A stretch of DNA of 23,697 bases from DATJHM01 sp035493895 (GCA_035493895.1 DATJHM010000300.1:1-23697); one strand, 5' to 3'; positions 6,140 through 14,427 are shown, counted from the first letter of the stretch. The notes: generated by a model not told the origin, from the letters alone. Translations and numbers: made by a program.

Positions 6140-7042
6140 TTACCCTTTCACGCTACCTCCCGTCAGGCCCGTGACCAGGTAGCGCTGTACCCACATGAAG
6201 ATGATCAGGACGGGTATGGTGATCAGCACGGCCGCGGCAGTCAGATATTGCCAGTCGGCCCCAAATTGATTCACATAGCGCTGGATGCCAATTGCCAATG
6301 TCAGATTAGCATCACTTTGCAGGAAGGTATAGGCCATCATAAATTCATTCCAGGCGGCCATAAAGTTGAAAAAAGCTACGACCGCGACACCTGGAAGCGT
6401 CAATGGCAGAATGATGCGCCAGAAGGCCTGGAAGGGACCAACTCCATCGACGAGTGCGGCCTCGTCCAGTTCTTTGGGCACGGTGTCGAAGAAATTCTTC
6501 AGCATCCAGACGCTAAAGGGGAGCGCCGTGGTTGCATAGGCCACAACCAGACCGAAGATGTTATCCAGCAGGTTCAGTTGCGCGTAGAGAATATACAGCG
6601 GGACGATCAGCAGGACCCACGGGAACATTTGCGTGACCAGGAAAAAGAGCAGCAGGCCTTGTTTCCCGATGAATTGCCAGCGTGACACGGCATAGGCAGC
6701 CGGGGCCGCGAGGGCCAGACCGGCAATGGTCGTCATTCCGCCAATCTTCAGGCTGTTGAGCAGCCAGGTGACAAAATTGCCTGCAAGCACCGTCTGATAA
6801 TTGCTCAGGGTAAAATGGGCCGGAATGATTTTGAGATCAAAGACATCGTTGACCGGTTTAAATGATGTTGAGATAATGATCAACAGCGGGAAGATACAGG
6901 CGATCACTGTGATAATCATCACGCCATGCGCCGCGAGCGAACCGAGAAGCGAGAGCGGGCTGGCTTTGCGTGGTTTATAGGAAGCGCGGGTAGGCGTCCT
7001 GGTGATGGACACCTCGCTGGCACCTGCGATATTTTTTGCCAT
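6140..7042 (-). CDS. Sugar ABC transporter permease, MalG type
   Basis: A 300-residue inner-membrane permease of the carbohydrate uptake (CUT1) class with six predicted transmembrane helices. The EAA loop that docks on the ATPase is at about 194-217 (EAALVDG ... ILPLTLPG). The C-terminal half (AAWNEFMMAYTFL and the final WVQRYLVTGLTGGSVKG) is typical of MalG-like proteins. I chose the ATG at 7042 because AAGGAG lies 7 nt upstream; the longer frame reaches back into the preceding permease gene. It follows the MalF-type gene with a 16-nt gap and is the last gene of the operon. No ATPase follows, so a shared MsmK/UgpC-like ATPase from elsewhere is presumably used. The sugar is unknown. It converges with the kinase gene. 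Confidence 0.93.
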   Translation of the reverse strand: MAKNIAGASEVSITRTPTRASYKPRKASPLSLLGSLAAHGVMIITVIACIFPLLIIISTSFKPVNDVFDLKIIPAHFTLSNYQTVLAGNFVTWLLNSLKIGGMTTIAGLALAAPAAYAVSRWQFIGKQGLLLFFLVTQMFPWVLLIVPLYILYAQLNLLDNIFGLVVAYATTALPFSVWMLKNFFDTVPKELDEAALVDGVGPFQAFWRIILPLTLPGVAVVAFFNFMAAWNEFMMAYTFLQSDANLTLAIGIQRYVNQFGADWQYLTAAAVLITIPVLIIFMWVQRYLVTGLTGGSVKG

Positions 7043-7058
7043 AGCTGGCTCCTTTCGC

Positions 7059-8048
7059 TTAATACACCGTCTGATTTGCACGCAACATACGTGAATAAAA
7101 CACCGTGAAGACCAGCAAAATCAGCAGAATAATGATGCCATAGGCACCGCCCAATCCATATCGTTGCGGCACCTGGAATGCCTCCTCCCAGGCAAACGTG
7201 AAGATCGTATCCGAACGATGGAAGGGGCCTCCGCTCGTAATCAGGAAGATCACCGAGAAGACATTGAACGTCCAGATCACGTCCAGCAGCGTGACCAGGA
7301 ACGCGATCGGGCGTAACATCGGCAACGTGATGTAGCGAAAGCGCTGCCAGTGGCTCGCACCATCCATGTTGGCCGCTTCATATAGTTCAGCGGAGATACT
7401 CTGCAAACCACCGAGCAGGGTCACCGTCATAAAGGGAATGCCCAGCCAGATGTTGACGATAATCACGGCAACAAATGCCCAGGCGGGATCAGAACCCCAG
7501 TTGATGGTTGGCAGGTGCAGGGCCTCTAAGAAGGTGTCGATATAGCCGCCCTGCTGATTGTAGAGGAATTTCCAGGCAAAGGCCGCGACAAACTGCGGCA
7601 TCGCCCAGGGTACCATCAGCAGCGTACGATACAGGCCACGGAACCGCATTTTGCGATTGAGGATCAGGGCCAGACCCAGGCCAAAGAGGAAGTGGAAAAT
7701 ACTATTGGCGACAATCCAGATCCCTGTCTGGATGAGCACGTGATTTTCATCGGAGCCTGGCGTAAACCAGTTACGAACAATCGTGATATAGTTCTCCAGG
7801 CCGATGAAGGTATAGGTTGCCTGATAGCTAATGGTGCCAATGTGCGCGGCGATGTTGGTCTGATCGGCGTTGGTAAAACTGAGAAGCAGTCCATTGATCA
7901 GCGGATAGACCAGAATCACGAGCATGCAGAGGATCAGTGGCGAGAGCCAGAGATAGGCGCGTAAGGTCACTCTCAGGCGAAGTCTTCTATCCCAGACGCT
8001 CTGCCTGACGGGAGAAGACCCCTCGGTGTGTTTGCTTGTAACAGCCAT
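7059..8048 (-). CDS. Sugar ABC transporter permease, MalF type
   Basis: This 329-residue membrane protein has a basic N-terminal tail (about 30 residues), a first transmembrane helix at about 33-57, a periplasmic loop and five further helices. The EAA motif is at about 224-247 (EAANMDGASHWQRFRYITLP). The region LITSGGPFHRSDTIFTFAWEEAF is typical of MalF/LacF-like CUT1 permeases. It forms the translocation pore with the MalG-type protein encoded just downstream. ATG 8048 is preferred over the ATG three codons upstream because AGGAAGG directly abuts the upstream one but stands 9 nt from this one. It lies 193 nt after the binding-protein gene, with a stem-loop in between, consistent with lower expression of the permeases than of the binding protein. 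Confidence 0.93.
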   Translation of the reverse strand: MAVTSKHTEGSSPVRQSVWDRRLRLRVTLRAYLWLSPLILCMLVILVYPLINGLLLSFTNADQTNIAAHIGTISYQATYTFIGLENYITIVRNWFTPGSDENHVLIQTGIWIVANSIFHFLFGLGLALILNRKMRFRGLYRTLLMVPWAMPQFVAAFAWKFLYNQQGGYIDTFLEALHLPTINWGSDPAWAFVAVIIVNIWLGIPFMTVTLLGGLQSISAELYEAANMDGASHWQRFRYITLPMLRPIAFLVTLLDVIWTFNVFSVIFLITSGGPFHRSDTIFTFAWEEAFQVPQRYGLGGAYGIIILLILLVFTVFYSRMLRANQTVY

Positions 8049-8160
8049 AAGCTGCATCCTTCCTGCGATGTATACCAGGAATACAACGACGGCGGGAACC
8101 TTTTCTGCGAAGGCAGAGAGACCCGGACATGCAATCGTAGGTGTTCAGAAAAACAGGCTG

Positions 8161-8186
8161 TGGGGCGTAGATTGCTCCACGCCCCA
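8161..8186 (-). terminator. Intercistronic stem-loop between binding protein and permease genes
   Basis: A perfect 8-bp inverted repeat, TGGGGCGT (8161-8168) with ACGCCCCA (8179-8186), and a 10-nt loop. On the minus strand it is followed by a short T-rich stretch. It lies 55 nt past the binding-protein stop and would act as a partial terminator or 3'-end stabiliser, as is common in sugar importer operons. Confidence 0.55.
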
Positions 8187-8241
8187 TAAATCTGCGCGCT
8201 TGCTTATCTCTTCGCGGAGAACGTCGGCACGCTGAGAAGCT

Positions 8242-9522
8242 TTATTTCGCCAGGAGCGCTTTCCACTTCTCGGCTACTGTGTTGAGCGCATCCGCCGCCG
8301 TCTTTGAGCCAACCAGGGCGGCCTGGGTATTGGGATCAAAGTCGTTGAAGAGTTCCCCGCCCTGGGGAATCACTGGACGGCTGACCGCGGTGTTGCGTAC
8401 CGCATAGTAGCCAGCGATGACCGGATTGGACGAAATGTCGCTGTTGCTATAGGCTGACTGGCGTGTGGGTAGTGTGTGGTTGGCTTTGGCGATCGCGACC
8501 TGGCTGGCGGTCGAACTCATGAACTGGACAAACTTCGCAGCTTCCGCTGGATGTTTCGTGCCTGCATAGATCACGTATGACTGGCCGCCCGTGGGGGAGC
8601 CGGTCGCGCCCGACGGGCCCGTGGGAATACCGGCAATACCGAAGTTCGCTGCATCAGTGAATGCGCTACCGCTGAGCAGATCGGAGGATTGCCAGGGACC
8701 ATTGAAGATCATGGCCGTCGTGCCGTTTTTGAAGTCGTTGTCCATATTGTTGTAGCCGTTGGCGAAGTCGATTTTGCTCGGCATCACCTTATCGGTATTC
8801 TGCAACTTGAGCAAGAAATTCAGGCCCGCCACCGAACTGGCATTGTTGACCAGAATAGTATTATTATTGTCGATCATGCCGCCGCCGAAAGCCCAGAGGA
8901 AGGGCAGAGTATAGTACGATGCGCCAGATGTCTCGAAGCCATACTTCGCAGCCTTAGAGCTGACGAGCTTCTGTGCGTCCGCCTCGAACTCGGCCATCGT
9001 CTTAGGCGCGCCGCTAATACCTGCCTTCGCAAACTCTGCTTTGTTGTAGAGCAGAGCCAGGAAGTCAGTTACCTGAGGGAGGCCATAGAGATGGCCGCTA
9101 TACTTGTCGTAGGCCAGCGCGTTAGGCAAGTAATCGCTCTGGTCGCTCTGCGAAACGTAGCTATCAAGTGGTAGGAGATAGCGCAGCGATGCGAACTGTG
9201 CAACCCAACCTACATCGGAGCGCAGGATGTCTGGCGCTGTATTTGACTGGGCAGCGGTGATAAACTTCGCCTGCGCCTGGTTGAAGTCCTGATACTGGGC
9301 ATTGATGTGAATATTCGGGTTTTGCTGCTCAAAGGCTTTGATTTGAGACAGGATCACTGGCGTCTCAGCCGTGCCTTCGGTGTACCAGTAGCTGAGCGTG
9401 ACTGGACCGCTGGTGGCTGTGGGACTGGAGCCGCTATCACCGCAGCTTGCCAGAAGCATACTTAGTAGAGCGCACAGCATCAACAGGCTAGCTACAAACA
9501 TCTTTGGATGTCGCTTAGTCAT
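8242..9522 (-). CDS. Extracellular sugar-binding lipoprotein of the ABC importer
   Basis: This 426-residue protein has a lipoprotein signal: basic MTKRHPK, a hydrophobic core and the lipobox LLASC, with the modified cysteine at 27. A Ser/Gly/Thr-rich tether follows. The mature part matches family 1 solute-binding proteins (MalE-like): SYWYTEGTAETPVILSQIKAFEQQNPNI at the start, the AMIFNGPWQSSDL segment in the middle and PAEAAKFVQFMSS near the end. It captures a sugar or oligosaccharide outside the membrane and hands it to the two permeases encoded downstream. ATG 9522 is preceded by ACGGAGGT at good spacing. It is the first transporter gene of the operon, 275 nt after a MarR-type regulator gene on the same strand. 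Ligand identity cannot be read from sequence. Confidence 0.94.
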   Translation of the reverse strand: MTKRHPKMFVASLLMLCALLSMLLASCGDSGSSPTATSGPVTLSYWYTEGTAETPVILSQIKAFEQQNPNIHINAQYQDFNQAQAKFITAAQSNTAPDILRSDVGWVAQFASLRYLLPLDSYVSQSDQSDYLPNALAYDKYSGHLYGLPQVTDFLALLYNKAEFAKAGISGAPKTMAEFEADAQKLVSSKAAKYGFETSGASYYTLPFLWAFGGGMIDNNNTILVNNASSVAGLNFLLKLQNTDKVMPSKIDFANGYNNMDNDFKNGTTAMIFNGPWQSSDLLSGSAFTDAANFGIAGIPTGPSGATGSPTGGQSYVIYAGTKHPAEAAKFVQFMSSTASQVAIAKANHTLPTRQSAYSNSDISSNPVIAGYYAVRNTAVSRPVIPQGGELFNDFDPNTQAALVGSKTAADALNTVAEKWKALLAK

Positions 9523-9797
9523 AAAAACCTCCGTAGGAATGTGCTCAGTGGGCGTCAGGAGTCACGCAGGCACAAGAGAAGCGGATAATGGCACCAGACA
9601 AAAATATTCCCATGATCGTTTGCCCTTTCCTGAGAGCGAAAAAAGAGCGCGTAATCCCTGCCATTCTCGTATCTCCGCAAGCGCGCGAGACGAGAAGAGC
9701 GTGCAGGCTCAATTGATGAGAGGAAAGGTCAGGTTAAGATCTGCTTCTGTTTGTTTGCTTGCGTGTTCTGTGAAATCAGAGAAATTGCCAGCGTTTT
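9523..9797 (-). promoter_or_regulatory. Control region of the sugar importer, with one dyad
   Basis: This gap of 275 bases has no supported gene. It holds an inverted repeat TTCTCGT (9664-9670) with ACGAGAA (9690-9696), extended inward by CTC/GAG, a possible operator or leader hairpin about 150 nt upstream of the binding-protein start. I found no convincing -35/-10 pair, so the promoter position is open. Confidence 0.35.
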
Positions 9798-10328
9798 TCA
9801 GCTAATTTGGCACCCTGTTGCTGGCTTCATGTCTGAACAATAAGCTACATGTTCAATGAGCGTTGATAGTTCACCAGAGGCGAATTGTACTCCTAAGAGC
9901 GTATCAAACTGCTGAAGCGTTTCGTAAAGTTGCTGTAAGGATGCAATGCCCAGGGGACGCAAACGCGTAGAAATAACCTGCTCGCGCACAGCTTTGACGT
10001 GCAGGCGCAATTCCTGACCCTTCTCGGTCAGCACCACACGTGTATAACGGCGATCGCCTGCTTTGCCAGGTTTACGTTCAGCCAGGTTTGCACCTTCCAG
10101 CCTATCTACGACACCGGTTACATTGCTCTTATCGCAGCTCAACAGGGCGGCAAGCTCGCTCAGGGAACGGCCCTGGGGATCTTCAAGGTGTATCAATGCC
10201 CAGTACTGAGTCGTGGTCAGGCCAAACCGTTTCGTGATCTGGCGATCGCACTCATCGAGGTGAACAAATACGCTGGACACAAGTCTGGCAATTTCCTGCT
10301 CGACCTGCCCTATCTCCGCCGATTCCAT
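9798..10328 (-). CDS. MarR-family transcriptional regulator
   Basis: A 176-residue winged-helix repressor of the MarR type. The recognition helix region is LSELAALLSCDKSNVTGVVDRLEGANL (about 56-82) and the wing GDRRYTRVVLTEKG (91-104) carries the conserved D-x-R. Long helices at both ends would form the dimer interface. MarR proteins bind palindromic operators as dimers and usually release on binding a small aromatic or other ligand. I chose ATG 10328, with CGGAG 7 nt upstream, over an in-frame GTG at 10355 that overlaps a dyad. It lies upstream of the sugar importer on the same strand but 275 nt away, so a link to sugar uptake is possible, not shown. Its own promoter and a likely operator are directly upstream, suggesting autoregulation. 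Confidence 0.92.
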   Translation of the reverse strand: MESAEIGQVEQEIARLVSSVFVHLDECDRQITKRFGLTTTQYWALIHLEDPQGRSLSELAALLSCDKSNVTGVVDRLEGANLAERKPGKAGDRRYTRVVLTEKGQELRLHVKAVREQVISTRLRPLGIASLQQLYETLQQFDTLLGVQFASGELSTLIEHVAYCSDMKPATGCQIS

Positions 10329-10346
10329 GCGGTTCTCCGCTAAACT

Positions 10347-10360
10347 GTTGAACACTCAAC
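10347..10360 (-). promoter_or_regulatory. Candidate MarR operator
   Basis: The dyad GTTGA-ACAC-TCAAC lies between the -10 box and the start codon of the MarR gene, and a further TTGAAC copy lies at 10363-10368. This is the usual place for an autoregulatory MarR site. Confidence 0.45.
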
Positions 10361-10375
10361 TATTGAACTAATAAT

Positions 10376-10404
10376 AGTATATGTATCCACTATTGCGTTG
10401 TCAA
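10376..10404 (-). promoter_or_regulatory. Consensus sigma70 promoter of the MarR gene
   Basis: On the minus strand there is a perfect -35 TTGACA (10404-10399), a 17-nt spacer and a -10 TATACT (10381-10376), about 48 nt upstream of the MarR start codon. This is the best promoter match in the window. Confidence 0.75.
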
Positions 10405-10540
10405 GTGGCTTTTGTGTGATTTTTTATATGACGATCTTGATGCTCAAAAACAACCTTTTTCTAAAAAGAGAGAGAAATTTCTGAGGCAGCACATAGAAGG
10501 AGAAGATGGGTAGAAGAGATAATGGAGCTGAATTGTGGTA

Positions 10541-10580
10541 GGGTAATCCTCCAGGTGCTTCATCGTCTGAAGGATTACCC
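10541..10580 (-). terminator. Hairpin downstream of the HEAT-repeat gene
   Basis: A perfect 10-bp inverted repeat, GGGTAATCCT (10541-10550) with AGGATTACCC (10571-10580), and a 20-nt loop, a few bases past the stop of the minus-strand HEAT-repeat gene. It has no U-tract. It has the same large-loop style as the hairpin at 4918-4973. Confidence 0.5.
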
Positions 10581-10586
10581 ATGTTG

Positions 10587-11669
10587 TCAATTGCTCTTCT
10601 GACGTGATATTTGTTTGATTATGCCCTCGTCCAGCATCTGGTTGAGCGTTCGGTGAGCCAGATAGGATATACCTGTATGCATGTATGAAAAGCTATGCAT
10701 CTGGGTCAGTAGCGGGGCGAGATACGGGCGCACCTGTGGATTTCGCTGGCTACTGAGCACATGCGCTGCCGTCTCGACCAGCCAGGGCGTAATTTCACCA
10801 CCTGTCAGCGAGCGTAATACCGGCTCAATGCTCAATGCACCAAAATCTACCAGCCCTTTCGCAGCCATCCAGGCAACGCCATGATCCGCATCGCGCAACG
10901 CCTTCGTTAAAGCTGGAATAGATCGATAATCGCTAATTTTGCTCAGAGCACGCATACAATTCCAGCGTATCCAGGCGGAGGGACTCGCGCTGAGGTTGAG
11001 CAATGTGGGCACTGCTGGATGACCGATGCTTGCAAGTGCTGTAAAGATCTGTATCGTTGTTTGCTCATCCGCACCGGAAAGGGCCTGTGTCAGAGCCGGG
11101 ATGGTAGCGGGCAGTTTCAGCCGTTCCAGCCCCTTAATCGCTTGTAAACGGACCGCTTGAATGGGGTCATGGAGCGCATCCTGTAAGACCGGCAATGCGT
11201 CCGGCGTGCTCATGACGCTCAAGATACTCAGTGCAGCTTCGCGGAAGGCCGGGTGCTGTTCGCGTGCGGCCTGAAAAAGGACGCGTTGGGCCTGGGCGCT
11301 GGGCATTCCCGACTCTGGTAAGAAGAGCGTATAGAGGCGCGTGCGTGCGTAATAAGATGAGCGCAATGGTGGTGGTATGACGAAATGTTTCCCTGCCCAG
11401 GTGCCGAACGCGATAAATTCGAGCAGATGCTGTGCCAGGTTGTCATCTTTCTGTGACGCAACTGCTTCAACTGCGTGTGGATCATTTTCCATGATCTTGT
11501 ACAGAAGTCGCCATGCCGCCCCTCGATGTCCTGCGGCGGCGTCCCGGGCCAACTCCTGAGGGGGGGTGATTCCTATAGGAGGCATTGCCTCGATTGGTTG
11601 CTCAACGGCCTCTACGATTGTAGTCTGCGGTGTTGAGTTGGAGGGTTCAGGATAGTGTGAATTTGTCAA
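10587..11669 (-). CDS. HEAT-repeat (PBS-lyase type) protein
   Basis: A 360-residue soluble protein. After a 40-residue low-complexity, Pro/Thr-rich N-terminus it consists of helical pairs. From about residue 135 these read as HEAT or PBS-lyase repeats with recurring patterns such as PALTQALSGADE, TLLNLSASPSAWIRWNCMRAL, IPALTKALRDADHGVAWMAAKGL and EPVLRSLTGGEI. Such repeats form superhelical scaffolds for protein contacts; no catalytic motif is present. The start is a TTG at 11669, with GAGGAG 10 nt upstream. An ATG 7 nt upstream is out of frame and opens only a 9-codon frame, so the true start is not certain. It stands alone, followed by a 10-bp-stem hairpin and the MarR promoter. The partner is unknown. 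Confidence 0.82.
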   Translation of the reverse strand: MTNSHYPEPSNSTPQTTIVEAVEQPIEAMPPIGITPPQELARDAAAGHRGAAWRLLYKIMENDPHAVEAVASQKDDNLAQHLLEFIAFGTWAGKHFVIPPPLRSSYYARTRLYTLFLPESGMPSAQAQRVLFQAAREQHPAFREAALSILSVMSTPDALPVLQDALHDPIQAVRLQAIKGLERLKLPATIPALTQALSGADEQTTIQIFTALASIGHPAVPTLLNLSASPSAWIRWNCMRALSKISDYRSIPALTKALRDADHGVAWMAAKGLVDFGALSIEPVLRSLTGGEITPWLVETAAHVLSSQRNPQVRPYLAPLLTQMHSFSYMHTGISYLAHRTLNQMLDEGIIKQISRQKSN

Positions 11670-12048
11670 TTTTCATCCACTCCTCGTCGGTCAGAAACGA
11701 TGCAGAGTCAGCATCACGAGGTGCGGTGGAGCCTCATGCAGGGTGAGTGGCCGTCATTTTCAAATTTCTCATGATATACAAGAAAAACAACAGCATCGAC
11801 AAACTGCAATGCCTGCTATAGCGATTAGCCAGATTGTAGTATAGCAGCTATCGTGAGTATAGCATTTATCTTCAAAAAGTATCAAGTGGTATCAAAAAGC
11901 TCTTCTGGAAATAAAAAGCAGCTGATGTACCACTCGAGGAGGAGTAAGATTATTTTCGCACAAAGAAAGCAAGATCAAAGAAGTAATTTCCCCTGTTTTC
12001 GAGTATTCTTATAGATGGTAGAGAAATATTTTTGGGGAGGCTGGCATT
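11670..12048. promoter_or_regulatory. Divergent intergenic region with TATAGCA repeats
   Basis: This stretch of 379 bases lies between divergent genes and contains no supported gene. It holds TGCTATA (11814-11820) and, in the opposite sense, GTATAGCA twice (11839-11846 and 11857-11864), 18 bp apart. They form a cluster of half-sites that could bind a regulator. A strong GGGGAGG ribosome site for the next gene lies near its right edge. Confidence 0.35.
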
Positions 12049-12387
12049 ATGACAACAATCAGCGACGAATTTATGCACCATATGATGCGTACGACGAAGA
12101 GTTATTGCATCGTTATTTTGAAGCATGGGCCTGACTACCATATGGATGGGGTCGAAAAAATTATTTGGGAGCATGGGCGCAGAAATTTTATGCTCCGTGC
12201 AGAGGGAGTCTTATCTATTGTTTGTCCAATCAGGGATAGCAGCGATGTCTGTGGGATTGGTATTTTCAACGCCTCTGTCGAGGAAGTGCAGAAGCTGATG
12301 GATGAGGACCCGGGCGTAAAAGCGGGCGTCTTTCTGTATGAGGTACATACGAGCCGCAGTTTCCCGGGAGATAGCTTACCAGGATAA
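12049..12387 (+). CDS. YciI-like (YCII domain) protein
   Basis: A 112-residue single-domain protein with the YCII-related pattern: an N-terminal strand YCIVILKHGPDY, a central helix that reads like the family's EGVLSIVCPIRD region, and the C-terminal GVFLYEVHTSRSFPGDSLPG characteristic of a large group of YciI-like proteins. The fold is a ferredoxin-like dimer related to muconolactone isomerases. A His and an Asp near the pocket suggest a small-molecule role, but no reaction is established for this group. ATG 12049 is preceded by GGGGAGG at good spacing. It stands alone and converges with an aldo/keto reductase gene, with a nested hairpin between them. Confidence 0.78.
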   Translation: MTTISDEFMHHMMRTTKSYCIVILKHGPDYHMDGVEKIIWEHGRRNFMLRAEGVLSIVCPIRDSSDVCGIGIFNASVEEVQKLMDEDPGVKAGVFLYEVHTSRSFPGDSLPG

Positions 12388-12423
12388 GCATAACCTATGC
12401 GCTTTCTCCTCGGACGTAGAGTA

Positions 12424-12461
12424 CAGGATCAATGCCAGGATAGTCCTGAACAGTGATCCTG
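12424..12461 (+). terminator. Nested hairpin between convergent genes
   Basis: Outer stem CAGGATCA (12424-12431) with TGATCCTG (12454-12461), and inner stem AGGA (12437-12440) with TCCT (12444-12447). Sited 37 nt past the YciI-like stop and before the opposing reductase stop, it could terminate from either side. Confidence 0.5.
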
Positions 12462-12498
12462 CATGCGGAGTTTGTCAATGATGGGGCTGTGCATTATT

Positions 12499-12512
12499 GT
12501 ATGTGCACATAC
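12499..12512. repeat. Perfect 14-bp palindrome
   Basis: GTATGTGCACATAC is self-complementary over its whole length and lies 11 nt beyond the stop of the minus-strand aldo/keto reductase gene. It may be a protein-binding site; its position at a gene 3' end makes a role in initiation unlikely. Confidence 0.4.
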
Positions 12513-12523
12513 CGCGCTTGTGG

Positions 12524-13399
12524 CTAGGCTGTTGTCTGCGCGCGTCCCTGTGCATCGAGCTGCCGAAATTCTTCGTCACTGAGCACGACGTTCGCGGCTG
12601 CCACATTCTCTTCCAGGTGCTTGACGCTCCCAGTGCCAGGAATTGGCAGCATCACCGGGCTACGCTTGAGCAGCCAGGCAAGCGCTACCGCGCTGGGCGT
12701 TACCTGATTTTTTCTGGCGATCCCATCGAGCAGTGAGCCGGGCGTCGCCAGATCTCCCGCCGCCAGCGGGAACCAGGGGATAAATCCGATATTGGCGCGC
12801 TCGCAATACTCAAGCACGTCCTCGCTCTGGCGATTGACCAGATTGTACAGATTTTGCACCGTCACGACGTTAAAAAACTTTTGCGCAGCCTGAATCTCTT
12901 CAACATTGACTTCGCTCAGGCCCACATGGCGAATCAGCCCTTCCTGCTGCATCTGTTTGATTGCATCAAACTGCTCATCGCGTGGTACTTTTGCATCGAT
13001 GCGGTGCAACTGCCACAGGTCGATTCGCTCCAGGCCCAGGCGGCGCAAGCTCATCAGTACACACTGGCGAAGATACTCCGGACGCCCAACAGGAGGCCAG
13101 ATATCTGGTCCGTGACGCGTAAGCCCTCCCTTGGTGGCGATCACGATGTTTTTATAGGGGTAAAGCGTGTCGTGGATCAAATTCTCGCTGACCTCGGGAC
13201 CGTAGCTGTCTGCTGTATCAATAAAGTCGATACCCAGATCGGGGAGACGTTTGAGCGTACGTATCGCTTCCTGGCGATCAGCCGGTTCGCCCCAGATGCC
13301 TTTTCCGGTGACACGCATTGCGCCGAAGCCAAGACGCTTCACCGTGAGATCTCCACCAATTGTAAATTGCCCGCTTGCGGATACATTAAGGTTTCCCAT
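12524..13399 (-). CDS. Aldo/keto reductase
   Basis: A 291-residue NADPH-type aldo/keto reductase with a (beta/alpha)8 barrel. The catalytic tetrad is visible: D61 and Y66 in DTADSYG, K90 in IATKGG and H132 in WQLHRID. The cofactor-binding end has PIPGTGSVKHLEEN (about 252-265). The GFGAMRVTGKGIWGEP start is typical of the small bacterial group related to YdbC/PdxI-like reductases. It reduces an aldehyde or ketone in the cytosol; the substrate is unknown. ATG 13399 is preceded by AAGGAG at a slightly long 11-nt spacing. It is transcribed alone, with the lut operon terminator upstream on the same strand. A TATAGT hexamer sits in the upstream region, but I could not pair it with a good -35. Confidence 0.93.
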   Translation of the reverse strand: MGNLNVSASGQFTIGGDLTVKRLGFGAMRVTGKGIWGEPADRQEAIRTLKRLPDLGIDFIDTADSYGPEVSENLIHDTLYPYKNIVIATKGGLTRHGPDIWPPVGRPEYLRQCVLMSLRRLGLERIDLWQLHRIDAKVPRDEQFDAIKQMQQEGLIRHVGLSEVNVEEIQAAQKFFNVVTVQNLYNLVNRQSEDVLEYCERANIGFIPWFPLAAGDLATPGSLLDGIARKNQVTPSAVALAWLLKRSPVMLPIPGTGSVKHLEENVAAANVVLSDEEFRQLDAQGRAQTTA

Positions 13400-13700
13400 G
13401 AAACTTTGCTCTCCTTGAGGTTGTCTATAAATGGGTCACTAGTATTTCACTGTCTTTTCGTAAATACACCTCAAATAGTAAAATGACTATACCGTGAAGC
13501 ATCGCCATTTGTTGAAGAAGTATACTTACATTAAAATAGTGTATCACACCGAACTGAAAACTAATAGAGGAGATGCCGGGAGGCTCTCCTCTCAACCTCA
13601 TCAATCCAGAGGAACTGGCAAGGGGTTGCGTTCAATACACTGTCGCTGATGCCAGGGCAAATATCAGGTATGATCAGGATAACGTGAAAGAACAAACAGC

Positions 13701-13741
13701 ATGCGTCAAGGATGCTGAATCTTCCAGCATTCTTGACGCAT
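13701..13741 (-). terminator. Terminator of the lut operon
   Basis: An inverted repeat with 17-bp arms (13701-13717 with 13725-13741), one G-T wobble and a 7-nt loop. On the minus strand it is followed by a T-rich stretch (TTTGTTCTTT). It lies 27 nt past the lutC stop. The remaining sequence from 13400 to 13700 holds no supported gene. Confidence 0.78.
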
Positions 13742-13767
13742 ACAAATGCCAATCTGGGTATTACTCT

Positions 13768-14427
13768 CTATCGCACCACCAGTACATCCAGCGTGCGTGG
13801 CCCATGCACGCCCTCAACGCGATTCAGTTCTATATCTGAAGTTGCGGAAGGGCCTGAAATAAAGGTAATGGGCCTGCCATGCTGCTTGACGGCATCTTCC
13901 AGCCGCATGATCGCTTCGGGCACAAGCTCCACGATCTGCTCTTCGCGAATGATGCAGAGATGGTAATCGGGGAGCAGCGTGAGCACGCGGCGACCCTGCA
14001 TCGCTCCACCATCCAGCACAATCGTGCCCGTCTGCGCAATGCCAAGCGCGCAGCCTGTGAGCACGCCGGAACTATCATCGAGCTGTTTATTGCTTAAAGG
14101 GACATCATCGTGCAGCAGTTCAACCTGCGTGGGGAGCCAGTCCGCCGGGAGGTCAGTGGGAACGACGAGGCTGCGTATCGCGCGATCTGTGCAGGCCGTA
14201 GCAATGGCTCGGGCTAGTTCTCGTGCTTCGATACGCTGCACGTGTACTTTATAATCTGTAACACGCTCAATAAAGCGTTCAATCACTTCTTCGCGCTCAG
14301 TTGTGCCGCTTTGGAGATAGGAGCGTTCAAGCGTGACTTCGGCAGGCTGCTCGTTTGCGGGTACGTCCTGAAGTGCGCTTTTGATACGGCTCAGGATCTC
14401 CTCTCGCGCATTTTGGGCTCTATTCAT
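13768..14427 (-). CDS. lutC: LutC/YkgG-family LUD-domain protein
   Basis: A 219-residue single LUD domain protein, third gene of a lutABC operon. The signature segment GCALGIAQTGTIVLDGGAMQGRR is in the middle and SGPSATSDIE-NRVEGVHGPRTLDVLVV at the C-terminus, both typical of LutC. In characterised systems LutABC replaces flavin lactate dehydrogenase in oxidising L-lactate to pyruvate. LutC has no iron-sulfur cysteines, and its own role is not settled. The ATG at 14427 is chosen because it overlaps the lutB stop by 4 nt (ATGA) and has GGAGG 7-8 nt upstream. An in-frame upstream start would reach 14463 inside lutB and is less likely. A strong hairpin closes the operon. Confidence 0.93.
   Translation of the reverse strand: MNRAQNAREEILSRIKSALQDVPANEQPAEVTLERSYLQSGTTEREEVIERFIERVTDYKVHVQRIEARELARAIATACTDRAIRSLVVPTDLPADWLPTQVELLHDDVPLSNKQLDDSSGVLTGCALGIAQTGTIVLDGGAMQGRRVLTLLPDYHLCIIREEQIVELVPEAIMRLEDAVKQHGRPITFISGPSATSDIELNRVEGVHGPRTLDVLVVR

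Noticed and set aside
5238..6174. Several 60-90 codon frames overlapping the kinase on both strands
   Set aside because: All are in shadow frames of a kinase with every catalytic motif intact.
12854..13486. 210-codon plus-strand frame over the first aldo/keto reductase
   Set aside because: It is antisense to the catalytic region, with no ribosome site and no recognisable domain.
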